From assembly GCA_033065855.1 (NCBI GenBank), contig JAVXUO010002708.1, forward strand, positions 124,001 to 188,000: a stretch of DNA of 64,000 nt. Reading direction: 5' to 3'. The notes beneath the pieces are model-generated. The model had not been told where the DNA came from, made no database searches, and worked only from the letters and a program-made list of their open reading frames with translations. Position 1 is the stretch's first letter. Every line of letters starts with the position of its first letter. Positions 45,358-59,900 of this stretch are shown in pieces. A program made the position numbers and the translations under genes. Source of the DNA: Escallonia rubra. Its lineage: Eukaryota; Streptophyta; Magnoliopsida; Escalloniales; Escalloniaceae.

Positions 45358-45946
45358 AGCATAAGGCAAGCGAGGCCTGACCTGTCGTTGGGCCTCTCCC
45401 TAGCCCTTATGAAGCACCACCCTTTGCATCAGAGCACCGTTGCATGAGTACTGCTTGCATAACGAAGCATGTTTTATCTGAAACAATTAGGCAGGCAAAG
45501 AGGTGTAGTTAAAAATTGACTTCAATGCACACCATAGAGTATGATCTATGGTGGCAGACATGCTTTTATTTCAAAATCGGGCACGACGGTGACAACCATG
45601 TCAACCTGTGAAATGCACTCTCGCACGACAATAATTTGTCAGCGTCTATGATCTAGGTTTTGGATTGGGCTCAAAAGCATCCTTCAACAGACCCTTGCAT
45701 TTTCTAGCCTCGGGTGATAACATCAACTTGTTGGAGAGGTGATAAGACAACCAAAGACGGGCCCAGGTACTTCTTAGTTATGTAGTATCGCAAGTTTATC
45801 TCGTTGCTGTAATATGAAACAGTCTTTCAAGATAGATCTGAAGGGAGCTTGAAAAGTTGTTAGATCGTCTCACAGTCACGATGGGTGTCGGTTTACTTGG
45901 ACTCCTTGTCATCGCAGATCACATGGGACACCATAAAGGAGGGGAG

Positions 45947-45992
<46 letters not shown>

Positions 45993-46536
45993 TTATATAA
46001 TAGGTTTTCGTTTTGATGCTTGTTAGCCGTGTTTGATAGTGCACTCACCGGCTCTTTTAGGTTTGTAATTTTATCTTTTAATAATTTGTTTGAATGAAGT
46101 TCTTAAATTTGACAAAGAAAAAAAAAAGAGTACAGAAGTGCAGTTACTTTTCATGCTTTAAAAGCAAACTCACTTAAAAGTTTTGACCATGCTATAATAT
46201 TGGTGGTGCTGGTGTTGAGTCAACCGATAAGTGTTCATTGTGTACTCGGAATGCCGTACATACAATTCAATCAATCACTTAAAAGTTCTCTAATCGCTTA
46301 CCCAACTTTGAGTACCATCCGTTTGGGTACGATGTCCCTTGGTTTCCCAGATGTATCCGTCCAACTATCACCTTTAGGTTATAATAATTTCAGTAAATAG
46401 TTCATGTTTGGAAGCAAAAAGAAAATAAAAATTGATGCAATTTTACTTTACCATTGGAGATGAAGATTACCAAGAATCAATACTATTACTTGCCAGTGAA
46501 ATTTCTCTTCTCCTTTCTCCGTACACATGAAACATC
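45358..46536. other. Intergenic with a long (TA)n tract
   Basis: Nothing coding is recognised; a TA microsatellite lies at 45950-45991. Confidence 0.5.
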
Positions 46537-46540
46537 CTAA

Positions 46541-48605
46541 TAGCTTGTTTGCGAGGTTTTTTTGGGAGAGAAAGGAGAGGAAAATAAAAGAAAGTGTCCC
46601 ATTTCCTCTAGTTGTGAGTTTTTTTAAGGAGAGAAAAGGGAGGAAAGTTTATTTTTCTTTTGTCTCTAGATCTTTCCTCCCAAAATAGGAAAGAGACAGA
46701 GAGAAAGAAAAGTCTCATAAGCAACATTTTAATAACGGTCATATTACCCTTGAGATAATGAAAACTAAATTTTTAATGACTTTTAAGTCCTAGATTTTCT
46801 TACTGGAATTTACCATTTTACTTATAAACAAATGATTATTTTAGCTATTAGAGTTGACTCATGACTGATTATTTTGTTTTTGGCGTGACATTAATTAGAT
46901 TTGGATGTTAAGATGCGTGTAGTCAACTCATGGCTATTTCTGTCTTTTCTATTGTGACATTAACCAGTGATATAAGGCTTATTACATTAGTATGATATAT
47001 ACTTTGTATAATGTTATTGATGACTAATTTTTTTTCCGTTAAAATCATGTTTTTTTTAAGATCATATATTCATAGTCTTAATTAGATTATCACAATGTAG
47101 TATAAGGGTATATAAGTAATCGGGTATTTTTTTTTTTCCTACTGAATTCACAAACAAGGGATATGAATGATACTTTCTTGGGTTAATTACACATGTTCCT
47201 GAGATTAGGATGAAATTACAGTTAAGGACACTAAGTTTCAAAAAGATAACAGACCGTGACCACAAACGTTAAAAAGGTAACACTTGTGTCCATCCGTCAA
47301 CTATCCGTTCAAAAATTGTACTTTTTTATGATTTCATCGATACGTATTTTGAAAATGGCTATCCTACCCTTGTACTACCCTTCTCTCTCTTCCATTTATG
47401 ATTTCATCGATACGTATTTTGAAAATGGCTATCCTACCCTTGTACTACCCTTCTCTCTCTTCCAGTTATGATTTCATCCTTTTTTTCTCCAAATCTTCTC
47501 CCCTAACCCCGGAGTTGGCCCCACCCTCCCACCATCCCGCTGCCGACGCCACCCTCCACCACCCCACTGCTGCCCATCTCCAATGAGGATCATTCTCCCA
47601 CTATTTATACCCAACTCTCAGAAACCCCTCCTTACAAATTCAATACCTAATCAGAACTTGCAAGGCAACAAAAAAACCAAAAGACATGGGCAATACGAAT
47701 GAAATCAGCAACAAATGCTCCCTTATCACAGCCATACGTACCCACCCGCAACAACACGGCCCGTCAAGCCACACAAACCACGACCATACACAAGCACAAA
47801 CCATACATTTCCAGCCATACCCACACCACCACCATACACAAATCACCACTGGTCCAACCATAACCCAGCTGCAAAATGCTCTAGATCTAAGGACCCACCG
47901 CCACTGCCTCCCAATGACGCCATATCCCCACCGCTAGTCCCCTTGCTTTCCCCACAAAATTGTCGGTCGGGAACACCACCGTGTTCTTCACCTTCCTGAT
48001 GTCGACCTAGATCTCCGCCGCTGGCGCCGGTGATCCTGCACAACAACGTCGTGGTGCATGATCTCTTGTATATCCTTCGAAAAACAGGGGTTGGGTCATT
48101 TCTGGTGTCGAATATCTTTGCGGCGGGAGCTGATGCACATATACAGTCACAATATGAAAGAATCGAGAGAAAAGGGGAAGAGATAATTAAAGGGGAAAGA
48201 CGGAAATTGGAAGGAGATGTACACAGGAGAGATGAGATAGGGGAAAACATAGAGATGAGAGAGTGGTGCGGTGGCGGTGGCGGGTGATTGGAGTTAAAGA
48301 GGATAACAGAGAGAGGAGAGGGGAAATGGGAAGAAAACAGAAGAATGGCATTTCAAGAATTTACACTTCTAGTCGTGGGCAATGTGGTCATTTCATTCAA
48401 ACCGTTAAGTATTTTAATACTCCATTAGGCCAAATGACATAAGTGCCTATTTTCCAAACTTATGTACACGGGTATAATTACCTCCTAACCTTAGGGACAC
48501 TGCTGTAATTAATCCTACCTTCTTTTCTTTTTTAAATTCACAAACAAGAGGAAGAATAATTGACTTCCTTTCTTTTCTCTCATTTCAAAACTCACAAACA
48601 CGCTA
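46541..48605. mobile_element. MITE interrupted by a Mutator-like element
   Basis: The left end TAGCTTGTTTGCGAGG matches the right end read on the reverse strand, TAGCGTGTTTGTGAG, both followed by GAGAGAAA/AAGGA purine-rich sequence. CTAA lies directly outside both ends (46537-46540, 48606-48609). Removing the inserted element at 47180-48515 leaves about 0.7 kb. The superfamily is uncertain. Confidence 0.5.
47180..48515. mobile_element. Mutator-like element, non-autonomous, GC-skewed
   Basis: Inverted ends GGGTTAATTACACATG and, on the reverse strand, GGATTAATTACAGCAG. 9-bp flanks TACTTTCTT (47171-47179) and TACCTTCTT (48516-48524) match at eight of nine. The interior is C-rich on the left (CCACCCTCCACC) and G/A-rich on the right (GGTGGCGGTGGCGGG). 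A perfect 70-bp tandem duplication lies near the left end (47328-47467). No transposase. It is nested in the MITE at 46541-48605. Confidence 0.82.
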
Positions 48606-49015
48606 CTAATCTCATTAGTACTTGAAAACACTGTATGGTCTAAGGCCAATCCGTTGCATATTCTATAATGTCTCTCTAAGCCATTTTCAAACCACATCAG
48701 CTTCCCTTTACAACATTACAACATAATGGTCTTTGGTCGCCAAAAAATATTAGAATAAAGAGCGATAACAGATAATTTACAGCTACTGTTACCACTCCAT
48801 GTATATGTGAATTTCATCTATTCACCTGAGAATTAGCAGTACAAAATTGGTACAATTCAAGTAAAAGGTATAAGATCTCAAAGCATAGTGTGGATAGTCT
48901 CTTTACAGTCCTCTCGTGTAAACCAAAACAACTATGGGTCATAAACAAGTTAAAAAATTAAATCCGAATTTCACTTTTCAGACGTAGAAAAAATTATGAA
49001 ATTTTCCATGACCAA

Positions 49016-50470
<1,455 letters not shown>

Positions 50471-53059
50471 TGCAGCAAAGCTCAAGATCCAAGACCAACC
50501 AAAGCTATATTAATGAAAAGGAGGATTGGTTTGCCTTTCTTGGTGAGGTGGTTTGGTTTGTGTTTTCCTGTGAGTTGGGTTGAGAAGAGAAGATGAACTT
50601 TGTATAGGAATGAGACCCACCAAAATCCACAACCCACAAAGCAAGATCTGACCAGATTTCATCCAAAGATCTCCCCCTAATTGTCAATCTGATCTTTGAA
50701 TTACAAGGCAAGCAAAGGAAAGTTAGGAGGATAAAAACAAAGGTAAATGAGTGAATACAAGTCTTGAGGCTTGGCTTTCAATCTATATACATGCATCAAA
50801 TGTGTGTGAGGAGGAAGATATAGGGGGGTTGAAAGCAAAGGGTTTGATGGGGGGGTGGAGGTGGGGCCTACAAAAATCTCCCCAAGAGATACAGGTGATG
50901 TAAGCAGTGCTGCCTTTTTCCCCCAGTGTGAAATCATGTGCACTTACCATATCTTGAGCAGGTGGGGGAGTGGTGCAAAGAGAGGGCAATTTCTTTTGAT
51001 TCCCTTTTAAGATTTGCTTCCCATGGCCATTTCTATGTGTGCCCCATCAAATAATGCTTCTGACCTCCCCAAGTCTCTCATGTGTATACATTGACATTAC
51101 ATCCCTCTCTTGTATGCATTCATTCATTTATGCTCCAAATCAAACTCCCATGACATCCAACCCAATGCAAACCCAACCCACAAACCGGTCTCCAATACAA
51201 ACCAAGAACCCATTAGTTTAAACCTTCCTACAATGAAATAAACAAGTCATACAACAAAAGCCAATGGGTAGTTAATTTCCTATAATTATTAAGTATATGG
51301 GAAGGTGGTTTTCCAGTGAAGATAACCTTCAACTTGAGGGGAGGGCCATGGGGCCTGACTTTATACCACCTATGGGCATGGGAAGAGGCAGCATAGAATT
51401 GCCACTTGACCCCCCCAATTAGCTTTTTGAAATTTTCTTACAAGTAATGCTAGATTAGTGGATGCTGAAGTCAAAATGTACTTTTATGTAACTTTGACCC
51501 CCTCCATGAAAAGGTAAAATGTAATATTTAGCCCCATAAAGGTGTCAAAGTTCAAATGTAATGGAATGGCCGTTGAACAAAAACTCATTACTCATCAGCG
51601 ACGAATTGAGGATTGGTTGAAAGGGCGTAGGGTGAGATAATAGTTTTTTTTTTTTTTTTCTGTTGATGGAATACTAGTTATCATTTAGCGAAATCTGAAC
51701 GTTACTATGAAGACATGTGGCAAGATGAATATGATCAATCAAAAGTTTTGGCAAATTATTACTTAAGCGCATGATTACTACGGCAACCGACGGCTTTTTC
51801 TGTTCACCAAAAACCTTGGTTTCAAGTTTTCATTAGACACGGCTAAGAGAGGTAGTAGGCCTTAGCTTTAATATATCAGCGAACCAGCATATTTTGTGCG
51901 GTCAAATTACGAGAAAACTATCACAACTTGCTTTTTCTTTTCCTTTTTAACTCTAAAAAAGGCATTGCCCTATTTCTCATCTTTTACAATATGGCAACAA
52001 AATGATTACCCCTTACTTTAACTCTCAAGTCTTACCTTTCCTTCCTTCTCTTTTAACAAAGAGAAATGAAAACTTAAAAAGAAAGAAAGACCCCCCAAAA
52101 TGCACCCCCAGAGTACAGTGCCACAATGTCACAGGAAATGCGGAGCCATCCTTTTTTGTCCTTACAAAGATTCCCCGACACACCATAATTTTTGGTGCAG
52201 CTTGTCACACATAATCCACACTGCCAATCTCATAAGCAGTACTCATGTTGAAGGCCGTGTAAGCAAACTGCTGGACCACCTATGATGAACATGTATACAT
52301 AAAACATGACACACGTATAACTAAATTAAAATGCTTTTGTAAATTGCAGAGATAGAAGTATTGTGGCTTTTAAAGCCTCGACTTATTGTCAAAGTTTCAA
52401 TTGGTTGTCATGTAAATAATGTATAAAGTCGAAACGAGCATCAAATCAGGCGTTGCTTTGATAAAGTCAAGTGAGCTTTAAGGTTAAGTTCTCTGATTAT
52501 GATTTTATGAGATTGTGAGAAGAACAAATTATATTAGTCTCAAAGTGAAAAATATGTATGTAGAAAGAAAAATTTGTAAGGTAATAGGAAAGATGGACGC
52601 CAAACTTTTACCAAATTTTGCTTTCAATAATAAAAAAAATAAAAATTCAGTAGTACTTTATTTGTTATTCGTAAAATTTTACTCTAATGGTATTTTATAA
52701 ATAGCTAATGACACTCTATGTTTTACCGTTTTACGATCATGATTTGTCGGTGCAAAATTATGGGAAGGTGTGCAAGGACTACTACCATAAGCCACTTAAA
52801 GAATGTCAATTTGTCTATCTAGCTTTTCTTTGGTGATCGATATGACAGAAGATCTTAAAATTTGATGGTTTAGTCTTTTAAGAGTTAAAGTAAATAACTA
52901 CCACCTCCTGTTAAATATTAAGCTTTTCAGCGTCACTAAACAACAATGTGTTGAGGAGATCATTTCTTACGAAAAAAGCACATGCGTATCAGCCCCTTTC
53001 TGCTTAGTAAACGAGTCGGTTAAAATTGTGACTGATTTGACCCCTTTAGGAGTCTGAGA
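50471..53059. other. Response regulator 5' region and intergenic sequence
   Basis: The first 500 bp are presumed leader and promoter of the response regulator. Beyond that I see no gene; only T-rich and A-rich runs and a poly-T at 51643-51659. Confidence 0.45.
50783..50789 (-). promoter_or_regulatory. Possible TATA box of the response regulator gene
   Basis: TATATAG on the minus strand about 315 bp before the start codon, in the context GTATATAGATTG. AGATT/AGATC motifs, the core recognised by type-B response regulators, occur at 50640-50700 between it and the ATG, but such short motifs are common by chance. Confidence 0.4.
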
Positions 53060-54452
53060 TTCGAATTAGGTTTCGTCAATATTCTCTAATCATATTGCCG
53101 CAACTATTATACCTCATCGTGTTTCTTTAACAGCCTACAAGGACAAACATATATGGGATCTCACCTAGGCTGGTCATTTCTCAGTTCAATCTGCCTACTT
53201 TCTCCTGTATAAAGAAAACAAATCACGTCTCCTACAAAGTTGTGGGCTCTAAGTGTGTGTCGACTCAATCCCTTTGGTTGTTTGGAAAAAAAAATTGGGT
53301 CTTGCCTATCCCTCAGAAGGTGACGGTCTTCCTTTGGCAAGTTCTTTGGAACCACATTCCTCTTAAATCAGCTATCTTGAAATTTCATTGCGGAAGTGAT
53401 GATGTTTGCTCTTTTTGTTCGTCTCACACTAATATGGCGAGTCATCTTTTCTCGGCACGAGTACAAGACTTGTGTGGTTTGCTCTTCCCCCAAGTTCATA
53501 TGCATTGCCACTAACGACTCCTTTTAGAGAACGACCTGGATTCGTAGCTCGTGCTCCCGCAACGAGACACAATCCAAAGTCATTTTTCTCATCTTTTCAA
53601 CTTGGTGGTATATTTGGTTATACCAAACTGAAATCATATTCTGTGATGCATCTTTTGACTCGCATCATATTATTCAGCATGCCGCTTTTTTGGTCAACCA
53701 ACTTGAGAAGTTAATAACTTCAGTTACTCGTAATACTTGTAATTCCCTTGTTCCTCTCCTTTTTGATGCATTACCCCATTTGCTCCACCAATGTCAAGAG
53801 AGTTGTGCATGTCTCCCCCGATTATGTGCTCTCATTAATGCTCAGGTTTCCTTCGATCATGTGTCACTTAAAGTTGGCATGGGGTTGGTGATCACTCTTC
53901 CTTGTGGGAGAATCTTTAGATGCTTGATCCAACCTTTCGAGTCTTTAAACATTTATATCGCTCAGGCTACATATGCTCTTCTAGTATGTTGTTGGGTTCA
54001 AGATACACACATTATACATGTCATTCTCTCTACAAACTCGTAGTTTTTTATATCCTATATGAGAGATGCAGTTAATGTGTCGACCACGATAATTTCAATT
54101 TTCTTTCATACAAAATTTTGTCAACAAATGTTTTTATAGTTGCTATAGAAATTCAGCTGCAGAGGAACTCCTTCGAAAAGGCAAAAACGTTTCCACATAT
54201 CATGTCAAGCCAGGTCTTCTTTTCTTTGAATATGACTACTTCACGACACTGCTACATACGGCTCTTTCCTCTTTGGTTGATGATCTTCCTTTCAGTTGTT
54301 AGAGAAAAAGGAAAAAAATAAAGTTAATTTTTGTTTGTTTCGGGTTTTGTAGTCAATTTATTCTCTATCTTACATTGTACAGGTCATCAAACTGGATTGT
54401 GTATTTACCTCTTATTTTTATTTGATTTTATAATTCAAAAAAAAAAAAAAAT
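53060..54452 (+). pseudogene. LINE 3' fragment with poly-A tail
   Basis: The 3' end of a non-LTR retrotransposon. DKHIWDLT..AGHFSVQSAYF (about 53140-53200) precedes the zf-RVT domain: KKNWVLPIPQKVTVFLWQVL and WNHIPLKSAILKFHCG, then a Cys cluster CSFCSSHTNMASHLF (53285-53460). A later block (53870-54040) with KVGMGLVITLPCGRIFRCLI and FESLNIYIAQATYALL fits the C-terminal RNase H-like domain of plant LINEs. The copy ends in a poly-A run (about 54437-54452). Frame changes and stops break it, and the endonuclease and polymerase are missing, so it is 5'-truncated as most LINE copies are. Target duplication not identified. Confidence 0.8.
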
Positions 54453-57400
54453 TGATTTCTCCTTTTCAGTTTGAAAGGTAAGGAATCAATGCCATGTTAT
54501 GTGTTACTACTAGCATAGATGTAACATAATACCAAACATGATATACCCTTCTAACCAACTAGATTAATGACAAACCAACTTTGTTAACACTTGCATCTAA
54601 CTAGTTGCGTTTGTGCCTAGTCTTTAAAGTTGCATTAAGGAACATAATACCGAACTAGATACTTTTTCAACTAACTTGTTTCGTGCCAAACCCTTATTCC
54701 TTATTTCATTTTTGTCAAGTTTCCGGTAAGAACTGTTCAATTTTTCTCAGTTGACAAACTGAAGTTCACTTTCGAAGAGCATGTGTATAATCAGTAGAAT
54801 CCAAATAGTAATTACGTAATTCAACTCCAAAAAGATATGAAAAACGCTTACAGTGTTGTGATGGCAGTCCGAGTACAACTAAATATTTACAAAGCGTGAA
54901 GTATATTGTTAAGTCAATTCTGTTACTGTTTTAAGTTTCTCAAGCAATTGGTAACTTAAGTTTAATATTTTGCATTCTGTTTTATATGTACACGTGATGG
55001 TGGTATATCTTGAAAGTTAAGAATACAGTTGTTATCCTGATAAATTGATACGAGACTAGCAGTCACGGGAGGAGTGGACCTCCCTAAGGCCACTCCACTA
55101 TCCCTTGGTGTTTTGGACAAGAGTATCAAACCATATATGCAACAGTTGAAGAGTCCATCAAGTTGTGTCTACCCCCACAGGAACCTTACATGTTTATCCT
55201 CCCAATCTTCTTGATCATTTTTGGGGTACCCTACCAATGGTTTAAGGGACATTCGGCCGTTCATGGACCTCTAAATCTCTCAGAAGATCTTCCCTCATTA
55301 TTACTTGTTATATCTTTGACACCCTTGTAAATTGCAATGAGTTAGAGAAACTATTAACTATTTCAGGATGCACTATAATATGTAGCCAAGGTAATAAAAG
55401 AAAAGTTCTTCGATTCTTCGATTGACAATACAAAACATTCATGAAATAAACGAAGATGGACAAGGGGATGCAGGGTGGACTTTAAGGTCACATTGTTAAT
55501 GCCTTCGATAGTCGAGATCAACAGTCTGAGAACACACGGTGTTTTCTAGTTCTTTTGAAAAGCATGTGTTTAGTACTCACGACCCGCCGTGTAGGTTTAA
55601 ATTTTTTAAAATTGATTAAAAAGGGGACTAATGTCCATTGAGAAAAGCAAAAAATTGAAAGGTGAAAATAGTACGTGTACTGTGGTGTATTTGCTGATAG
55701 AAAGCTGAATGAGGCATCTCATCATCACATGGCTGGTCACAGTATTACACATTGCCTTTTGTATGGTCCCCTGCTTTGCCTCAAGATTTGCTTGTTCATA
55801 TGGTCCCCCTGTTTCAAAATCCTTATGTACCGCGGATGCCAAGTAGTTTGCCCCTGAACAGCAACTTTTGGGAACAACTTTATGTCCATAACAAAGACTG
55901 ATTTTTTTTGGTAGAATAACAAAGACTGATGCCTTACTCCTATTATGTCCTAAGAAACCAAACCTTTCAACAAAGATTTAAAGCGTAATTAAAGGGCATC
56001 TGTCTTGCACTCCATTATTATTTGGATTGCCATAAACTCAAAGAAAGAAAATATACAGATAAACAAAAGCACAACACAAAAAATTTGATATGCTTCACCA
56101 CATTCGTGACATTCGTGACATTCATGGATCACAGACATGTACTCATTCTGTTATGAAGCATTACTTCACGTTGCAAAAACCCAACTCTCGCACCGTTGCC
56201 GTTCTCCCTCGCTCTCTTGTGACACTTTACCGACAGTTTAGTATATATGGAAAAAATCTAGGACGAAAAACCACAAAAGTAGTGTCCAGAAAATTATCTC
56301 AAAGGCGGCGCCCCCGCTGAACCCTAGATAAAGGGTCCCGTCCCCGGTCATTGTTGGGGCTTGCCGTTGACAATTTATCTTTATATAAATCAGGCTTTAT
56401 AGTTAACAATGACATATTTGTCGATGTTTGAAAGATCGTGAAAATATTACACAGTGGTTCAGTGTTTGTGCAACATATGTCTGAATGCGTTTAGAAAAGG
56501 CACCAAAAACGTAAAGGGAATCATACTGCCTCACACTCCATTAACCCTAAGATAACTGGTGTTGAACACGTCTCAAACTTGACAAATCCGATAGCTTTTG
56601 CTATTTGTGATAAGCGAAAATTTTCATCAGCATTACGATAACGATACATATGGGGGTATAAAAGAGCTCCTTCAAGAAGCCAAATTCTTGGCCTCATCGT
56701 GGCGGGCACTTACCTTTCCCAGAATTGATCAAGGCATTGTAATCATCTTTTGTACAATATGTATAGACCATAAGGCCGGCTCTTGTGTTCTGAATCTTTT
56801 ACCATCAACGTTACACATTTTTTCTATTTTAACAAAAAATCCGTCAATATCCTGCCGTAATTTTCAAGTGGAAAATACTTGATTATTCGTCGTGCTATTG
56901 AAGAATTATGTGATTGGGTTGTTAATCTCATCGTCATTACTTGGGGATTTGGAAGATGGTTCACTCTTGTTTTTACGTTCAAGAAAACAAGAGAAAAGGG
57001 ACGTCGATTGCACGGCGTATCTGAAGGGGGCCCATCTCATTATTCCCCACATTGTCTTGTATTTTTGTCATTTGGAAATCCTTTAATGCACAATTCTTCA
57101 ACCCACCCACAACACACACACAACCCTCCCAACACACACGCACACAATATTTCACATTAGTCCTTTGCATATACCCTCCTTAATTCATTGAAGTTTATAT
57201 TTTGACTTCTTGCAAAAATTTTAGGACAAATATTGGGACATGAAAACATTAATCAATTAAATTCGAACGACAATCATTAAGTGTAATTCAACGATGATAG
57301 TTCAAAGAAATGACGGTTCACATCTACTTTATTTGTCTATCAGTTACTTTAAATATTTCAAAATGATAGAAAAATCAAGAATTTCAAAATGAATTTAGAA

Positions 57401-59595
57401 ATGAGTAAAAATCACATGTGTAATTCAACGATGAATAAAGTGACGGGAATGTGAAAGAAATCGAATAAAGCGGGCGAAATATTCATGTTCCGCACCCGTG
57501 CCAAAACATCTTCAAAGAGATGGGCCTTTACTATCACGCACATTCTTGTTTTGACACAGCTTCGTGCTCCATATATAATGACATCTAATTAGTTTATTTG
57601 CTGCTTTCACCCATCATAAAAAGTCCTTGGATAGCTAAACCTATGCCAAAATGTACACATTCTTGCTTCGGGGCGCCTTAATAAAGCATTAATTGGCAAG
57701 GCATTCTCTTGTCGCTATGGACGCTGGACATTAGCTACACTTGCAACTCATTTTTTCAGTTAAAAGTTCTTTTTAGAGTTGCAATTACAACAGAAAATTC
57801 AAATCAATAAAAACACGTTAGCTAATCAATTGACAGGTAATTTTATACCGCCCGGTGATCGTCCTAGGATCGACCCTCTTTACACGGAGACAGCAGAAGA
57901 GGGTTAGGGGATGGGAGAAAGTTATCCTTCTTTTAATAGACAAATTGAAGTGGACTCTAATAAATCAGAAGGGAACAAAAAAAGAAAAAACTACAAAGAG
58001 TCACAAAGGGGATAAATTCACAAAGTCTAGTCCTCAAACCACAACCAAAAGGTTCTGCCTTAGTATAGTGATACTCCACTTACTGGAATATTGAATAGCT
58101 AAGTTAATTAAAAGGTTGGCTCCAAATCTAGGACTTTCTATAAAAGAAAAGGCGATATAAAATATTTTGTTTATTCATGTTATTTATTTAGTTAGAGCAA
58201 TTATAACCACAAATATTTATTGAATCTAAGAAAAGATGATCAGATAGTATATAGTTTGACAAATTGCTCTCCAATAGTGTAAAGGTCAACCATTAATTTA
58301 TTGCTTCAAGTTTATCATTATATCTTTTGCTTGATTCACTTGGCATTGCTCTAAGGAATCAAAGCGAGAACAGAAGTAGATAATGAAATCAATTTCATAG
58401 ACTATGGTACAGATTAAACAAATAGAAATCAATAAAAACTTATTTTGGTGGTAACACATCGCTTGAACGTTCTTATGTCGCTATCATCAAAATCCTTATA
58501 GCAAAATGTCAATATTTACAAATTTCTTCAACTAATCTTTTATTTTATTTTGCTCAAGTCAATCATAAAACTACTCGTAAACCCTAATCGAATGGGGTTT
58601 GACATGGGATCATTGACCTTGTTTTTCTTTTTATGAATGCAAAAATCACGTCTATAAGCCCAACGTTCCGTTCGTTGATGGAGACATCTAAGGCAAAAAG
58701 GTATTGACATGTATATGGGTACAGTTTGACTTAAAAGTTTAAGTCAGTAACACAAACTCCATACATGTAACTTAACGGTCTTCTCTTCACGTGTGAGCAC
58801 ACCCGCCATCAAATCACCATGCGCGTCCTGCTATGTTAAGAACAACTGTTATCAATACGAGTGCAAGGTCAAGTTCGCGGTAATCATGGGCTCTAACACC
58901 ATGTCAAAAAGACAATAAATAGAGCCAGTTAATTGTCCGTCACGAAGGCCCATCTATACAGGACGAGTTCAATTTAACCTAAAAACTTAATCCTACAAGC
59001 CTACGGTTCCTTACTGTCTCTTTGAATCTTCAAATAGCAATCCAGCGGGCAAAGGCATGCATTAATCAATTTTCTTGTATCTTGCAGTACTCATTCTTTT
59101 AAATGAAAAGAATTGTTTCTTGTAAGAGCTGATACATTGAACCCTCCACCAAGGGTATTTGTTTAAGAGATACGTTCGCACCTTTGAGATTCGCTTTGAG
59201 AATACACAATTAAATTAAGAAGGTAGCTGTGCTTATTTTTAAAGTCCACCTAAACAATTAATTGGATATATTGACAGCTAGTCGTGCTAGCCCAAAATGA
59301 TTAAATAACAAAAACCAATAATGCGTGCCCCTTGTATGCAATAAACTCCATAAGAGCCAAGCCTGCAGGCAGTGACCAGAAATCTTGGCATGCTTTCTAA
59401 AAATCTCACAACACCATCATATTTAACCTTTTCTTTTTCTTTTTTGTTATAAAGTCAGAATGGGTTGCAGTGGTTGTAGGAAACTAACGCAGAGTTTTTT
59501 TCGATAATTAAAAATGTTCTTATTTCTAAACCAACACCCTATATATTATGCTTTTCAACACTCATGTTTAGCTAGAAGGCATATTAGCATAAAAT
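54453..59595. other. Long gene-free stretch, nothing recognised
   Basis: I find no credible coding sequence, RNA gene or transposon ends. A CACACA/CCAACACACAC patch lies at 57105-57150. Frames present are short and lack family motifs. Confidence 0.45.
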
Positions 59596-59599
59596 GTTA

Positions 59600-59900
59600 A
59601 TATTTTTGTTAAAGTCCCACATCTAATACACACGGGGATTGAGATTGGTTCTTACTACACCTTGTGGATTTTTCTTACTCTTAAACATGCTTTTGGGTTG
59701 AGCATCTTCAAGTTGTCACCTCGTATTTTATGATGTTGGGTGTCCGCTTTACTTGGGTCGAGGCCTGTGATTACCTCATATTCCACGCGTATTGATTATC
59801 TCACTGTCCAGACTATACGTGAGAGCAGGTGTTAAAATCTCGCAATTGAGATCAATTCTTATATCTTGTAAGTTTCTCTTTTTTTGAACATACTTTTAGA
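59600..59900 (+). repeat. Possible decayed LTR-like sequence
   Basis: TGTTAAAGTCCCACATCTAA at 59607 resembles the start of many plant copia LTRs. Later GGTGTTAAAATCTCGCAATTG (about 59829) and repeated ACATACTTTTAGACTGG-like versus ACATGCTTTTGGGTTG strings suggest two related decayed pieces. No primer site or partner is seen. Confidence 0.25.
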
